From Acanthococcus lagerstroemiae (Eukaryota > Arthropoda > Insecta > Hemiptera > Eriococcidae): 64,000 nt of DNA. Position numbers and translations under genes: made by a program. Of the stretch, positions 1-10,517 are shown piece by piece; the stretch's first letter is position 1, and every line of letters starts with the position of its first letter. The notes beneath the pieces are model-generated. The model worked only from the letters and a program-made list of their open reading frames with translations. It ran no database searches and had not been told where the DNA came from. Where the stretch lies: assembly GCA_031841125.1 (NCBI GenBank), contig CM063106.1, positions 69,614,101 through 69,678,100 on the forward strand. The letters run 5' to 3'.

Positions 1-986
1 TGTCAACTATTGGGATGACACCCATTGGAACGTCAGCTATTGGTATCAACTACTAGATTTGACTGTCAAGTAGGTACTATAAAATTTTGAATCTAGTTCT
101 ATTTTTTCTTTTTTTTTCCTAAATCATCTAATTGACTTGGGGAAGGAAAATATGGGCCAAAATGTGTCTAAAGAATTGGCCTAAATGTTATACTAATCAT
201 TTTTAGGAAAAAAATTATAGGAAAAATTACAAAAGTTTTTCATGTAAGTAAATTTAACCGTTAAAGTGTCAACTATTGGTGACTTTACCCTGCGATATTG
301 GCAACTTCATCCATGTAGCTGTATTATTAGTTATTAGCTAATTTTCTTTATTGGCTTTAGAAAATAACAACAGAGGCATATAAAAATTAATTGGGTGCTA
401 CTTCACATGTAGCCCAGAAAAGTGTTCTCATTCTCGAAGTATAATAAGCAACTGAAAACAGAATGATTTGGAAGATAAGAAGAGAATTTTGCAGGAACAT
501 GATAGCTACTTAGACTTACACTGACTCACAAAATCTATAAGTGGAAGACACCATCTACAAGTTCAATTCTAATTATACTACGAAATAAGGCGCAAGCGAA
601 TACATATCTCATCAAAAACTAGTCCTTATTTGTTTTCTAGTTCACGTACTTATCTTTAGCTTACAGCATAACCAACTTTCCTACAAGCAAGCGCAGAAAA
701 TTCCACCAAGCCCACTTCAGATATAAATAAGTACGTATTCATTTATAAATCGTGATATTTTAAACCGAATATTCATACATGTTGATTATCACAGACTCGT
801 TCATGTACAAAGCTGACATGGTGATATTTTCGGCTGAATATTCACGTATAAAATAACATCACAGTCTTTTCAGTTTCACCTCTAGTCACGTATTCGCGGA
901 GGTATATACCTATCAGTTTAACAACAGCTAATCGTAGATATTTCTAGATTTATCAGTTTGGCATTTCGGAAACTATAACGAATACA
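1..986. other. 3' flank of the Robo gene
   Basis: This stretch lies downstream of the Robo stop codon on the minus strand and probably includes its 3' UTR. I see no convincing ORF. A short motif, TGTCAACTATTGG, occurs at 1-13 and again near 269, which suggests an old repeat. An AATAAA-type signal on the minus strand is listed separately. Confidence 0.4.
347..352 (-). promoter_or_regulatory. candidate polyadenylation signal for Robo
   Basis: TTTATT on the plus strand reads AATAAA on the minus strand, about 635 bp downstream of the Robo stop codon. The hexamer is common by chance in AT-rich DNA, so this is only a candidate. Confidence 0.2.
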
Positions 987-1319
987 TTACGAACGAATTC
1001 TTAAAATATTTGAAGAAGGTTCGCTTTTTGCCGAGCTATGATAAATGGGCTGCTGACACTGCGAACAACTGGAGTGGCTGCTGCTGCCCGAGGAACTTGC
1101 ACCATCACATAATGCCTGATCGACGTTGGTCGAGTCTTTTATACGCCACTGATTCTGGAACGGGGACGGGTAGATATGTAGATTCGAACGGTAAGGCACC
1201 CCGTTTGTTTTCTCTGTCTCCAGCTTTGAGTTGTGGGTTTCCTGGCAGTCAGAGCTGTAGCAGCGGGTATAAACGTGATTGTTGGCACGCGGTAAGTTTG
1301 AACCGGCATTCTTTACACC
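987..1319 (-). CDS. robo: Robo terminal exon
   Basis: The acceptor ACCAACAG opens phase 0 directly after the donor of the previous exon. The exon runs 110 codons to a TAA at 987-989. Its product has a Cys/Tyr patch (HVYTRCYSSDCQ), a Pro/Phe segment (YPSPFQNQWR) and a Ser/Cys-rich end (SSSGSSSHSSCSQCQQP, then KSEPSSNILRIRS). I do not recognise a clear CC3 motif. The ORF stays open upstream of the acceptor into an inserted MITE, so the start rests on splice phase. Another 3' exon by alternative splicing cannot be excluded. Confidence 0.7.
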   Translation of the reverse strand, partial: GVKNAGSNLPRANNHVYTRCYSSDCQETHNSKLETEKTNGVPYRSNLHIYPSPFQNQWRIKDSTNVDQALCDGASSSGSSSHSSCSQCQQPIYHSSAKSEPSSNILRIRS

Positions 1320-1376
1320 CTGTTGGTACAATCCACGTAGAATTGTTAAAAACGCTCTCCAATAAGGAACCAAGTA

Positions 1377-1981
1377 CCCGATGCGCAAAATCCCACCAGT
1401 TACCCGGGTAACTAAAGTACTCACTTCTACGAGTACAAGAGAAATAAGCAAGCGAAATGTTTGTTGTATCCGTTTCTGGTTCATTCCGTCCTTATTATTG
1501 TTCCTTGTTGTTAATATCCGTTTCTTTTCACTCAGAAATGCAGAACCAGTAGTAAACTGTGCTCGGACTATAAAATGCGACGACATTGATGGTTGAGAAA
1601 AAGCAGTCATCGCTTATTTTTGTGGCTTAACGTATTTCCGGGTAGGCAGCGCTAATCTTAAGTCAGTTTCATGATGGATGTGTCATGGTGGCAGATCTTA
1701 CCTTACTATAGGGCTACATGGGTAACTAGAGGGTTACCAGTTATCTACCACACGTGATCCGTCAGAGTAACTTAAGGGTAACTACTGGATTACACGAGGG
1801 TTACTATAGGGCTCCATGGGTAACTACATAGGGTAACCCCTGTAAAATCAGTTACTGTAAACAGGGCGTTCTGATCGGCTGAATGACAGTTTATCGAAGG
1901 TAATCTGAGGGTAACCGAGGGTTGCAAAATGGTATAACTTTTCCGCGGATAACTCGAAGGGAACTGATGTTGCGCATCGGG
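1377..1981. mobile_element. MITE of the GATGCGC family, copy A (TA target site)
   Basis: The ends read CCCGATGCGCAA and TTGCGCATCGGG, flanked on both sides by TA. The inside is rich in GGGTAACT and GGGTTACC motifs in both orientations. It lies in the last Robo intron. The TA target site and short TIRs suggest a Tc1/mariner-type non-autonomous element; there is no transposase. Confidence 0.7.
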
Positions 1982-2012
1982 TAGCCGAATCGAGTAACGA
2001 AGCTGCACTTAC

Positions 2013-2170
2013 GTTCGAAAAGTTACTCCTGCTTTTCCGCCACAGTGTGTACGTTGGTGGCGGATTAGGAGGTAATGGAGGGCTTTCATTTTGGTGGTGA
2101 CCAATTTCGGACACGGTTTTGCGCCCACATTGGCTCAATACAACCGAAGACGGAACTCCGCGAGTACTGC
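2013..2170 (-). CDS. robo: Robo exon: proline-rich CC2-like segment
   Basis: The acceptor is GAATTTACAG, with an intron of 116 bp before it, and the donor is GTAAGT. The reading STRGVPSSVVLSQ continues to NESPPLPPNPPPTYTLWRKS and ends SN in phase 0. The LPPNPPP run resembles the CC2 site (LPPPP), which binds the EVH1 domain of Ena in Robo1-type receptors; that role here is an inference. Fly Robo2 and Robo3 lack CC2 and CC3, so this would favour a Robo1-like identity. Confidence 0.75.
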
Positions 2171-2286
2171 CTGTAAATTCATTGTCAATGATTGAGTAAT
2201 CTATGGAAGAAAATGCTTACAGTTAGAAATATGCTGCTCATCCGTTCATGTACTTGTTGTGTTATGAAATAGAAAAACATATCTAC

Positions 2287-2392
2287 CATTCAATTTGGCG
2301 TAGTTCTGGTCAATGAAGTAGTATGTTTCGGAGTGACAATTATGGCCGTAACAGCATGACGAGGCATATGGCAGTTCATTCTGATCGTTTTC
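2287..2392 (-). CDS. robo: Robo exon: cytoplasmic tail, ELPYASS segment
   Basis: This short exon is too small to show as an ORF. After the acceptor CATGTAG it reads, in phase 0 from the previous exon, ENDQNELPYASS, then a Cys/His/Tyr-rich stretch and KLNG. It ends with one base before a non-canonical but valid GT donor (GTAGAT). That base plus the first two of the next exon give Gly. The matching phases on both sides are the main support; I know no family motif for most of it, although PYASS resembles CC1 (PYATT). Confidence 0.72.
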
Positions 2393-2679
2393 CTACATGA
2401 CGGCATAATGATAGATTAGCAAATTAAAACAAATTGTGATGTTCTGCATCAATTTTAAAACACAAAGAACAAAAATACCAAGTTTTAGAATAATCGGGAT
2501 ATTATAACTCCAGAAATATTGTTAGATATTTAAAATTTTAGAGGTAAAGAAAAACTTCATTCACGCAGTTACTTTTTCAAAAACTCCGTTTCATTTCTAA
2601 TTCGAACCACGGGAAGATTTTTGTCAACTTCACTGCTAGAAAAAAGATATCTCGATACTGTCACTCATTGCCAAGACTT

Positions 2680-3540
2680 CCTATGTGAGGGCTGTTTGCC
2701 GCACTCATGCCACTTGCTAAAATTGAGAAAAACGGCAGTTTCCTGACAGCTGCGTAATGAATCTTGACTAATCACAGCGCAAACTAATTTCTTCTGCTGT
2801 TCAAAAAGCCGCTCTGGCACATGGGTTGGCAGTAAATGCGACAGCAGGTATTACCATGATTACTAAGAAATTTTAAACAGAACTTAGGAATACTGCCAGT
2901 TTACTGCCGATAATATTTGGCTTAGCAGTGGTTGGCAGTGCTCAGTAGCAGTATGGTCAATATGATTGGTAGTGAGCTCGCAGTGCATAAACTGTCAGTG
3001 AGTTATCAGTGTTCTGAGGTAGCAAGCGGCCAATTTAAACCTGATGCGTAAAAACCCGCCAGTCACCCGCGGAAAAATTTCCGAGGGTAACTGACGGGTA
3101 ACTAGAGGGCCACAAAATACCCATCACGTAAACTGAGCGTTCTAATTGGCTGAATGACAGTTTATGGAATAGCCAGTCAGAACGCTCCGCTTACATGATG
3201 GGAAACTGGTAACCTTCTAGTTACCCATTGTAGTCCTGGAGTTACCAGCAACACTTCCGTTATCCGATTAATCGAAGAGTTACAAGCGGGTAACTGGCGA
3301 GTATTTGCGCATCGTAACAGCAGTGAGTTGGTAGTGTGTGAAATGGCACTATACTTGGCAGTGCAGTAAGGGCAACACTTCCAGTTTAACTGGCAGTAAG
3401 ACAGACATCCCACTAGCACATTTACAGCCACCAAGAATTTTTCAATCACCATATTGCACTGGTTTACATCACTGTGCATCAGTAGTTGCATTAACCGTGT
3501 AACTTTTAGCAACACTGCCATGGTATTCGTCATAGGGAGT
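2680..3540. repeat. CAGT/ACTG-rich degenerate repeat
   Basis: Both strands carry dozens of short motifs such as TTGGCAGT, GTCAGTG and ACTGCCA, interrupted by MITE copy B. It looks like a decayed minisatellite or the body of an older element in the 1.2-kb Robo intron. The remainder of that intron (2393-2680) shows nothing recognisable. Confidence 0.5.
3040..3314. mobile_element. MITE of the GATGCGC family, copy B
   Basis: The left end (GATGCGTAAAAACCCGCCAG) and the reverse complement of the right end (GATGCGCAAATACTCGCCAG) match at 17 of 20 positions. GGGTAACT motifs sit inside, and an inner palindrome lies around 3135-3205. The copy is shorter than copy A but shares its ends and the motif GGCTGAATGACAGTTTAT. 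Confidence 0.7.
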
Positions 3541-3597
3541 GACCCATACAGAGAGATAATATAAGTAAAGTATAATTTTATAATAAGACTATCTCAC

Positions 3598-3775
3598 CTG
3601 TTCCTTATTACGAGGCGGTAGCAGAGTTGTTGTGGCATAGGGAGCCGGTGATAGTGGCTCTTCGATTTTCTCCCCAAAAGTGGAAAACGAGCCGTTAGGT
3701 CGCGCAGCAGTCACTTCTGCGTAATCTGGCAACTGTGCAGTGTCTTTCTCGGTGTATTCGGATTGTCTCCATGAA
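3598..3775 (-). CDS. robo: Robo exon: CC0 and CC1 motifs
   Basis: Acceptor TTTTTTCCAG and donor GTGAGA. The exon encodes SWRQSEYTEKDTAQL, then PDYAEVTAARPNGSFSTFGE (CC0-like motif DYAEV) and LSPAPYATTTLLPP (CC1-like motif APYATT). Fly Robo has TDYAEVSSFG and SPAPYATSS. In the family CC1 is a tyrosine-phosphorylation site targeted by Abl and helps bind the Netrin receptor Dcc/Fra. The exon ends in phase 0. Confidence 0.95.
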
Positions 3776-3864
3776 CTGGAAAAAATCGTAAATTTACATT
3801 ACTCGGTCTCATTCTTAGCTGCCATCCTTCAATCTTGTGCGTGATTCTGAATCCAACAACTCAC

Positions 3865-4033
3865 CAGTTTTCGTTCATGAAGCTTTGAGATTTCGATCCA
3901 TCAATCCAGAATGACGGATCTTCTTTACGTCCATTTAACGGGGGCAGTAACGACGCGGATATTGGGTGTGGTAATCCTACAGTTGCTTTCAGACTAACAG
4001 GCGTTCCTAAAATGGCGCCATTTGACCGAGTTT
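3865..4033 (-). CDS. robo: Robo exon: membrane-proximal cytoplasmic tail
   Basis: The first bases complete a Glu codon, then TRSNGAILGTPVSLKAT, a Pro/Leu-rich stretch, and DPSFWIDGSKSQSF. It ends NEN plus two bases before the donor GTGAGT. Robo proteins often carry a W-L/I-D motif here (fly GYWLDSS). The joint to the next exon gives a Cys codon. Confidence 0.9.
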
Positions 4034-4657
4034 CTGAAATCAAATTTAACGATTTCAAACAAGTATACTACACAGCTGAAGGGAATCGTGAGATGAATTA
4101 AGAAATTCAGGCAGCAGGAATCGAACAACATGGATTTGCGGTTTAGGCACGTTAACAAAAAGAAGTGTCTCTGTTCGGGCGCCAGTTTTTCACTAACGTT
4201 TTTCATTCACAATCAGTGGAGGATGCAGGAAGAAGATACACGTGATTTCTCACATTCTTTCTGCGAGATTTTTCTAAAACTTTATCTTTAATCGTTATTT
4301 TATAGCAGGATCTACTGAAATAAAAACATCATATTGATCGACTTTGCATAATCAGCTTATTCGAAAGAATGCTTGACTATTCGAAGGCCGTATTGTATAA
4401 GGGGAAGAGGGTGACACTTTCTGAAAGTTTTGAGATGTACAGATTTCGATAGCTTTTCCGTTTTTAATACTTGGCTTACAATGAAAATGCTAACCATTTG
4501 CCTGAATGCTTGACCACCTGGTTCTCAAGCAGCAAATTACCTAAATATCATTTTTTCCCCCAACTAGTAAAATCAAACCACAGATCTATTAACTCAACCC
4601 TAAATGAAGTACATGAGAAAATGAAAATTCAAAATAGTAAACTTTATTCATACGTAC
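4034..4657. other. Robo intron, no feature seen
   Basis: This intron lies between the transmembrane exon and the membrane-proximal tail exon. I see AT-rich DNA without repeats or ORFs of note. Confidence 0.5.
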
Positions 4658-4827
4658 CGAAAAAGCTCGATTTTTTCGAATTCAACTGCTTTCTACGAAC
4701 CAAGAACATGGAAATGAACAACAAGACCATAACTAGTATCATGCTAGTTAACAGAATGAAGAACCATGGCTCGGAGAAGAAATCGCTGTCTTTCATATCA
4801 ATGCTGTTTGTCTCAATAAGACCATGA
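4658..4827 (-). CDS. robo: Robo exon: transmembrane helix
   Basis: After the acceptor TTTTCCAG the reading is HGLIETNS, an acidic stretch, SEPWFFILL, and a hydrophobic helix of about 22 residues (FFILLTSMILVMVLLFISMF) that ends in the stop-transfer sequence RRKQ. Fly Robo has TQPWFIILLGAIL at this point. The donor is GTACGT. The plus-strand ORF over this region is a shadow. Confidence 0.94.
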
Positions 4828-4930
4828 CTGGAAAATTAGAGTTTTATTATGTAAGACTAACAATTGAATTCTCTATACCTAAATATTCTCGAAGCAAACC
4901 GTTTGTATTCTTATAAATTAATAAACTTAC

Positions 4931-5145
4931 TTGTCAGCTGACTGTTTAAACAACAACTTGGCAGTCAAGTCCAGTCTTAATATGGCCGGAGAAGTGAACG
5001 GCCCGATGCCTTTACTGGTTACCGCTGCTACGGTAACACAGTAACTAGCCTCTGTAGTAAGGTTAGCCAGCAGTAAGGACGGAGTGGATGCATTCACGGT
5101 CACATTACTCAGTATTGTTTCATTGTTACCTCCTTTTACAATAAC
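4931..5145 (-). CDS. robo: Robo exon: end of FN3-3 and juxtamembrane region
   Basis: Starts VIVKGGNNET after the acceptor TGATTTAG. It contains ILSNVTVNASTPSLLLANL and the FN3 core YCVTVAAVTSKGIGPF, then PAILRLD. Fly Robo has ILTNVTIDAASPTLVLANL and PATLRLD. The exon ends in the extracellular juxtamembrane stretch before the donor GTAAGT. Several N-glycosylation sequons (NET, NVT, NAS, NLT) are visible. Confidence 0.94.
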
Positions 5146-6877
5146 CTAAATCAAAAAATACGGCGTTGATGATAATTTATGGGTTACAAAATTAGTATAG
5201 CTGTCGAGCTGGAAGAACTAGTATATCAGTAATGAAATTGTTGAAAACACGAGTTAGGCCGAGGTATTATTAAATTCACATATTCGTCAGAAATGTTGTG
5301 AAATTCACGAAACAGGCAACTTTACTGTGCCCGAAATATGAACTAGGTAGGAAAATTACAACACAGTCCGTAATCAACAACGGCCGATTGCGCATTAGCA
5401 TGATTATGGGCCCTGTCAATAGGGCAGAATTGGCACCAGAAATGATGGTATGTCACTTTTGACCAAATTCCCCTAGACTAGGTCTGAGCAACCCGTGGTC
5501 TGTGAGCCAAAATTAAAGAAACCTCTTATCCTGTAGCTTATAATTTTTTCCCACCTGACAAAAGAACCAAATGAACTGGAAAAAGAGGGGGCCTTTGGAA
5601 ATTCCCTCCAGGCCCTCTTTTGCTCTTTACGGAGCTGACTGGGAGGTGCATGGCTAGTACAGTTCATGTAAGAATAAGTTTTCGGTATGAAGAAGGAAAT
5701 TCTCTAAAGCAAGAAACAGTATAGGGAAAGCAACAGGGCTTTTACTATTGTGTGGGAAGTATGCACTTTGACTGACATTTGGAATTCATATAAAAGTTTC
5801 AAACTGAAATATCGATAATATTTTGGAAAATTGATGAAACCTGGTTTATAATGGCAAGTTCAAACCAATTTGAGAGTAGGAATTTAGGATCAAAATAGTC
5901 CAGCCCAAAACCACAATTTTAAACCATATGACAAGGAATAAATTGAAAGATCGCTATAATTCAAAAATGTAAACATGGCCTGGGATATTGCCCAAAGTAA
6001 GCGACAAGGAAATGTATTTCCTGTATATGTATCAACTTTCAAAAAACTGTTAGTGTACAGCTCCGTTTTTTCACACATATTCGCACGATTACAAACAACC
6101 TACAACTTTTTGTATACAACTGAGCAAATATAATGTCGGTCCTAAATGAATAATAGACGCATTACGCAGATTTTCAATCGAGAAGGTAAAGTAATAAATT
6201 ATAAACCTAATATTAGAAGTACCTAACACACATTTCAGCACTTGTTGTCAAGTTTGGTCTATGAAATCAGCGTTTAGCTTTGAGTTAATTATCCAGCACT
6301 AATAGTTAAAGAGTAGAAGCAATGAAATTCTACCAAATTTTGATATTCTTTCAGATATTGATAGTCACCTTTTTAGTAAGCATTATAGATTTACACTGTT
6401 GCGAAAATGATTTGCTTGAACACGCGATATACGTATAACATTATTTCAGAGATGGAGCTAGAAGGGAACTTGTTCATCTTAGAATTTTGTAAAGGTTCTT
6501 TAAAGATATTTTCACAGTTTCAAGACGAATTTTGAAAAGAGACAGTGCTTCCCGGCTGGGGAAATGATCTGACATTTTACGATACTACTTTAGGGTTAAA
6601 AGATGGACGGTGAGCATAGCCAACTGCAAAACGGCATTTGAATACACCAAACCATTTCCCAGTTCTTGGTCAACAAATTAGAAAAATTCTTTGTTCAAAA
6701 GACTTACACTATTTAGAAGTACCGCTCGTCAATAATTAAGCATATTCATACGTTCAATTTGGACGGAAGTACGTAGATATACCTGAATAACTTTATGAGC
6801 CCTCTACATAGTCGACAGTGATACAGTTCAAGTATCCGAATCAAGATTAAGATCAGATAAGTTAAGAAAAAAGTCAC
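5146..6877. other. Robo intron, no feature seen
   Basis: A 1.7-kb intron splits the FN3-3 coding sequence. I found no TIRs, LINE-like reading frames or long tandem repeats in it. Confidence 0.5.
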
Positions 6878-6993
6878 CTGGTACGAACGAATTATTCCAT
6901 TTCTGCCATAAGGTGGAGGAGGCGTGAATTTCAAGTACACCGCGCTGTTGTTGAGTAAAATCGCTTCTATAGTTTGAGGAGGTTCCGAGGGAA
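6878..6993 (-). CDS. robo: Robo exon: start of FN3-3
   Basis: Acceptor TTTTTCTAG and donor GTGACT. The product reads PSEPPQTIEAILLNNSAVY, then LKFTPPPPYGRNGIIRSYQ. The LLNNSAVYLK strand is nearly the same as in fly Robo (LLNSSAVFLK). It ends in phase 0. Confidence 0.94.
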
Positions 6994-7082
6994 CTAGAAA
7001 AATAATTCACATTTATATTGCATGTTAGTTTTCAACAAGTCTTCCATTTGTTATTTTGGTAAACAAGGTGTGTCTTACTTAC

Positions 7083-7308
7083 CATCTTCTAACGTTTGAA
7101 TTATCTTCATATTTGAAGGCCTACCGTCAATTCGATTGAAAAATGGAATTAGGAAGAAACTGTACTTGGTGAATGGCTGCAATCCGGAGACCACAAATCC
7201 GGTTGCTTCGTCGGCATTCTCAACGGTGAGAATGTTGGTCGATGACATCGAGTCATTTAAACACCTGGAGTAGATGTGAAAGCCTTCGATCAAGTCGGCA
7301 TTGAAGGT
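7083..7308 (-). CDS. robo: Robo exon: end of FN3-2
   Basis: The acceptor is AATTACAG and the donor GTAAGT. The exon starts TFNADLIEGFHIYSR, continues through VVSGLQPFTKYSFFLIPFF and ends TLED plus one base. Fly Robo has VEGFYVYAR, YTLYEFFIVPFY and TLEDVPSEAP in the same places, and the split Val codon at the junction to the next exon agrees. A 2.5-kb intron with hAT and RTE remnants separates it from the previous exon. Confidence 0.95.
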
Positions 7309-8193
7309 CTGTAATTGGAAGATAATGCATCGAATATATACACTCTGTATAGAAAATACTATTGCCTGTAATAAAGCGTAAGGCCGCATATATCCCCACC
7401 AGCTCTGGCAGTAATACTAATCCTCGGCAAAATATCAACATGGAAAATGCTTAACTTTTTGATACGATATTGTTGTCGAATTTGATGTAGAATTTGATAC
7501 AGAAGTCGAGTTATTACCCGTGAAACACGTGCGTATACAAACGTCGACTTAAATGTCAGTATTGAAATCCAGGCCAAATTTAGCACACATTTTCATGTGC
7601 TGTGTAGGTACATATGTTCGTTCTTCTGTTTACTGACAACTGTGTAGTATACATTTCCGTAGACAAAATGATGAACAAGTGTTCAGTAAACGTAAAATGC
7701 AGTTGACATTTCAGTCAATAAGTATGTACACGTATCGACATTACTATAAACTTTTAAAAATGCAGCGAATTGAGACGCGTTCAGTAAATGTTGACAAATT
7801 TTCATATAGTCCACAAGTATCGACATTACTATCAACATTGTAGAATCAGTATAATACAAAACCCAATTGTACAGTCGATATTTGCACTGACATATCTACT
7901 GGACACAGGGAGTAGGGTGAGTAATTTTTGTATCAATTATTTTCATAATTCTTCTTTCTTATATAGTTGGGTTCAATTTACTATGTAACATAATATTTGG
8001 ATACAGAAACTTAAAAAAAAAAAAAAAAACATGATGTCGATACCAATATTGATGCTTCGATCAGCGTTGATAGTGTTTCACGAGTACGTTACCATCGACT
8101 TTTGGATCAAATCTTGTATCGATTTCAATACAGAATTCCATGTATGGTGTCACGAAACTCATAGATGTAGTTTTGCGCCAAGTGTATAGATAT

Positions 8194-8717
8194 CCAGAGT
8201 CCGGATTTTTCGGCATTAAAAATGAAACATTTCGGCATTCAAACATTGTTATTTCGGCAATTTTCGGCAAGAAAAAAAAGTACATCAAAATCAGGAAAAA
8301 TGAGACGATATCACGAAAAAACGATCAGACTACTAAAATTTTTGATTATACATCACAACTAAATGTTTTTCAATATTTTCCTGGAGAAAACAAGTAGGAC
8401 GATCAGTGAGAAGGAGTTTGTAATCGGAGAATGATCTTTCTACGTCCACTGAATTGAGAGGAGCGTGAGTATAGCTATACTCAATATGGCCGGATTTGCC
8501 GGGAGTGAGGCTGATGTGGCGGAGGTGCCTGGTTCATCTCTAGAAAATTATGCTGTTTCTTACCCATTTTCGGCAATGAACTAATTTTCGGCAATTTTCG
8601 GCAAAATAAATTTTTTTCCCCAGCCTCTACTACCCCCAAAACGTACTTCTATAATATCATTTTCATGCTTCCCGGACGCATTGAAATGATTCGGCAAATG
8701 CCGAGGAATCCGGGTTC
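8194..8717 (-). mobile_element. hAT-type transposon, internally deleted
   Basis: The left end (GAGTCCGGATTTTTCGGCAT) and the inverted right end (GAACCCGGATTCCTCGGCAT) match at 16 of 20 positions. TAGATAT flanks both sides, and an 8-bp duplication with one mismatch fits hAT. TTTCGGCA motifs recur near both ends. The body encodes a piece of the hAT C-terminal domain on the minus strand. Confidence 0.72.
8333..8458 (-). pseudogene. hAT transposase C-terminal remnant
   Basis: The minus-strand reading contains SVDVERSFSDYKLLLTDR and ENIEKHLVVMYN followed by a stop. VERSFSxYKxLLxDRR and the later L..HLV are hallmarks of the hAT dimerisation domain. Only about 41 residues remain, and the catalytic domain is missing. 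Confidence 0.8.
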
Positions 8718-9099
8718 TAGATATATTTAATAATGAATGTATTCCCAGGATATAGGTAGGTATGCATATCTTGTATATTTGTAGTATTTTGATTCATTGA
8801 CAAATGGGGTGAAGATGAACAAATAATGTAGGATTATGTAACAGTGCTGCCATAGCACTTTTTTTTTTTTTTTTGAGGTAAATATACGCAACAAGTATTA
8901 TCAATCAAAATCGACATAATGTGACTTTTGTCAGCTGAAAAAAAAAAACAAAAAAAACTTACAACTCCTGCACGATTAATTTTCAAAGTTTTGAATAAAG
9001 AACTCCAGTATTCCACGATTATTTGGCGGAGACTGTTCAAAATGTATTTATTTTGTAGAGACTTCTATCTAGTTTCATGAACAAGTTAGTTTAAGTCTT

Positions 9100-9275
9100 T
9101 GTATACTTCCTGAGATTCTGTTGATTTGTTTCTTATTTAGTGTCCATGTTTGAGAGCTATATGCTAAACTTGGGATTACACATTTTTCCAAAACTTAAAT
9201 TTTGGTGTTTAGGAACATTTTACCTTTTAAAATTGTTTTTAGTGACCAAAAACATTTCCCAACTTATTGGTCTTA
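9100..9275 (-). pseudogene. RTE-clade LINE remnant (thumb region)
   Basis: With two stops, the minus strand reads KCFWSLKTILKGKMFLN, VLEKCVIPSLAYSSQTWTL and NKKQINRI. This aligns with the better copy at 24.6-26.1 kb (KAFWGQKIFWNGKLSL, FESNVIPVLTYGAQT). The rest of the element is lost or too decayed to see. Confidence 0.72.
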
Positions 9276-9836
9276 TGATATAATAACTAAATTAATACCA
9301 TTGCTTTTTTTCTAGTTTTTAACAAATTTTCCGCGATTTTTTTTGTTGGAAACATTAAAATTTATTCACCTTTACCCTTACAACGCCTTTAACGAGAATT
9401 GCCATGCAAAAATATGCGAGTCCATCTTCACCCCATTGAGGTCAGCGACACTGGATGATGTGTTTACCTTCAAAAGTAAAAGAGATATATTGAACAAAAA
9501 TCTCGAAATCTGTTCATTTTCACCTCATTTGCCAGCACTCAAGATTCAGGAGGGAAAATTACAAGAAGGTAATTGCGTCAGCGGGAAATTCTGCCAAACT
9601 AATGCCAGCGAATTAGTCAAGTTACGAACAAAAATTTGATGTCGATATAGTACTTGACGAATCGAAAAAATGACGGATTTTGAGTGCCAAAATAGGCGAT
9701 TCTCGGCATTTCCGCATTAACTATATGTTTCAAGGGAAGAACAATTTTCAATTACCCCAATTACCCGAGACTGTTTTCAGAAGGTTACATGTTTGCAGGA
9801 TTCCTGTGAGTTACAAACGACCAATATGACACATAC

Positions 9837-10181
9837 CTCCCACGTCAGTTTTATAGATGTCGAGTTGATCGGTTGTATGTCGATGAGTTCAGCGGTGTGG
9901 CCGGACTGCAGCAGTGCCCGTGCCTCCCTTGTTTGTTTATCCTCGATAACCGGTTCTATGATCTTGTCATCAGGATTCAATGAAATTGGCTCCGATAAAG
10001 GACTAGGCGGCGATAACCCGTGCGAATTTTCGGCACGTACCAAAAATGTATAAATCTTATCCGGGTCTAGATTTTCAGCTGAATACGTCGGGCCTGGTAC
10101 TCGAGTCGCCAAAGTCGTCCACTCGCTGCTGTTTGTGTTCAGCGACTTTCTCGCCACAATATCCTTGCTGAAAACTTCAAC
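9837..10181 (-). CDS. robo: Robo exon: end of FN3-1 and start of FN3-2
   Basis: The acceptor is CTGCAG before GTTGAAG, giving VEVFSKDI in frame after GYQ. The exon carries the FN3-1 core (YTFLVRAENSHGLSPPSP; fly has RAENSHGLSLPSP), a linker, and the first strands of FN3-2, ending SIKLTWE before GTATGT. It is exactly 115 codons. An in-frame extension upstream of the acceptor (IPNKSVMVLQ) is open but does not fit the family, so I place the start at VEV. Confidence 0.94.
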
Positions 10182-10266
10182 CTGCAGAACCATGACGGAT
10201 TTGTTAGGAATCTGAATCAGCACACAATGCTTCGTAGATTACACTACAAAGTGCACTGAAACTAAC

Positions 10267-10517
10267 TTGATAGCCCAACAAGGACGAAGAACCGATTTTG
10301 TTATTCCTGCTCCAGGTGATGGTGGCGCTGTTACGTGTCTTGTTCACAACCGCGGGTCTGGTCGGCGGCCCCGGATACGTTTGCGGTTCCGGAGATCTGA
10401 AAAATCCGATGTTCGGGTTCGTCGGCGACTCCAGCCTAAGGTTGGCGCTCCAAATGGCGCGGCCGTTTTGGGATGTCGCGATGCACGTGTACACGCCGTT
10501 GTCGCTTTTCTCCAAAT
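10267..10517 (-). CDS. robo: Robo exon: end of Ig5 and start of FN3-1
   Basis: This exon reads DLEKSDNGVYTCIATSQNG (second Ig5 cysteine), then SANLRLESPTNPN, a linker FFRSPEPQTYPGPP typical of Robo, and the start of the first FN3 domain (SATITWSRNNKIG). It ends GYQ in phase 0 before the donor GTTAGT. The neighbouring introns are short, 183 and 85 bp. Plus-strand ORFs opposite this exon are shadows caused by its high G+C. Confidence 0.95.

Larger units (their letters stand above)
7309..9836. other. Robo intron with hAT and RTE remnants
   Basis: A 2.5-kb intron within FN3-2. It contains an A17-type run near 8013, a T-rich run near 8860, a hAT deletion derivative at 8194-8717 and an RTE fragment at 9100-9275. 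The parts between these are AT-rich and otherwise unremarkable. Confidence 0.6.

Noticed and set aside
1740..1930. Telomere-like GGGTTACC/GGGTAACT repeats
   Set aside because: The units are irregular and in both orientations, and they lie within a TIR-bounded MITE. Insect telomeres use TTAGG.
4471..4827. 118-codon plus-strand ORF
   Set aside because: It is antisense to the transmembrane exon of Robo, with no family match.
9777..10223. Longer version of the FN3-1/FN3-2 exon starting LIQIPNKSVMVLQ
   Set aside because: The upstream part is open but the Robo family pattern and the CTGCAG acceptor place the start at VEVFSKD.
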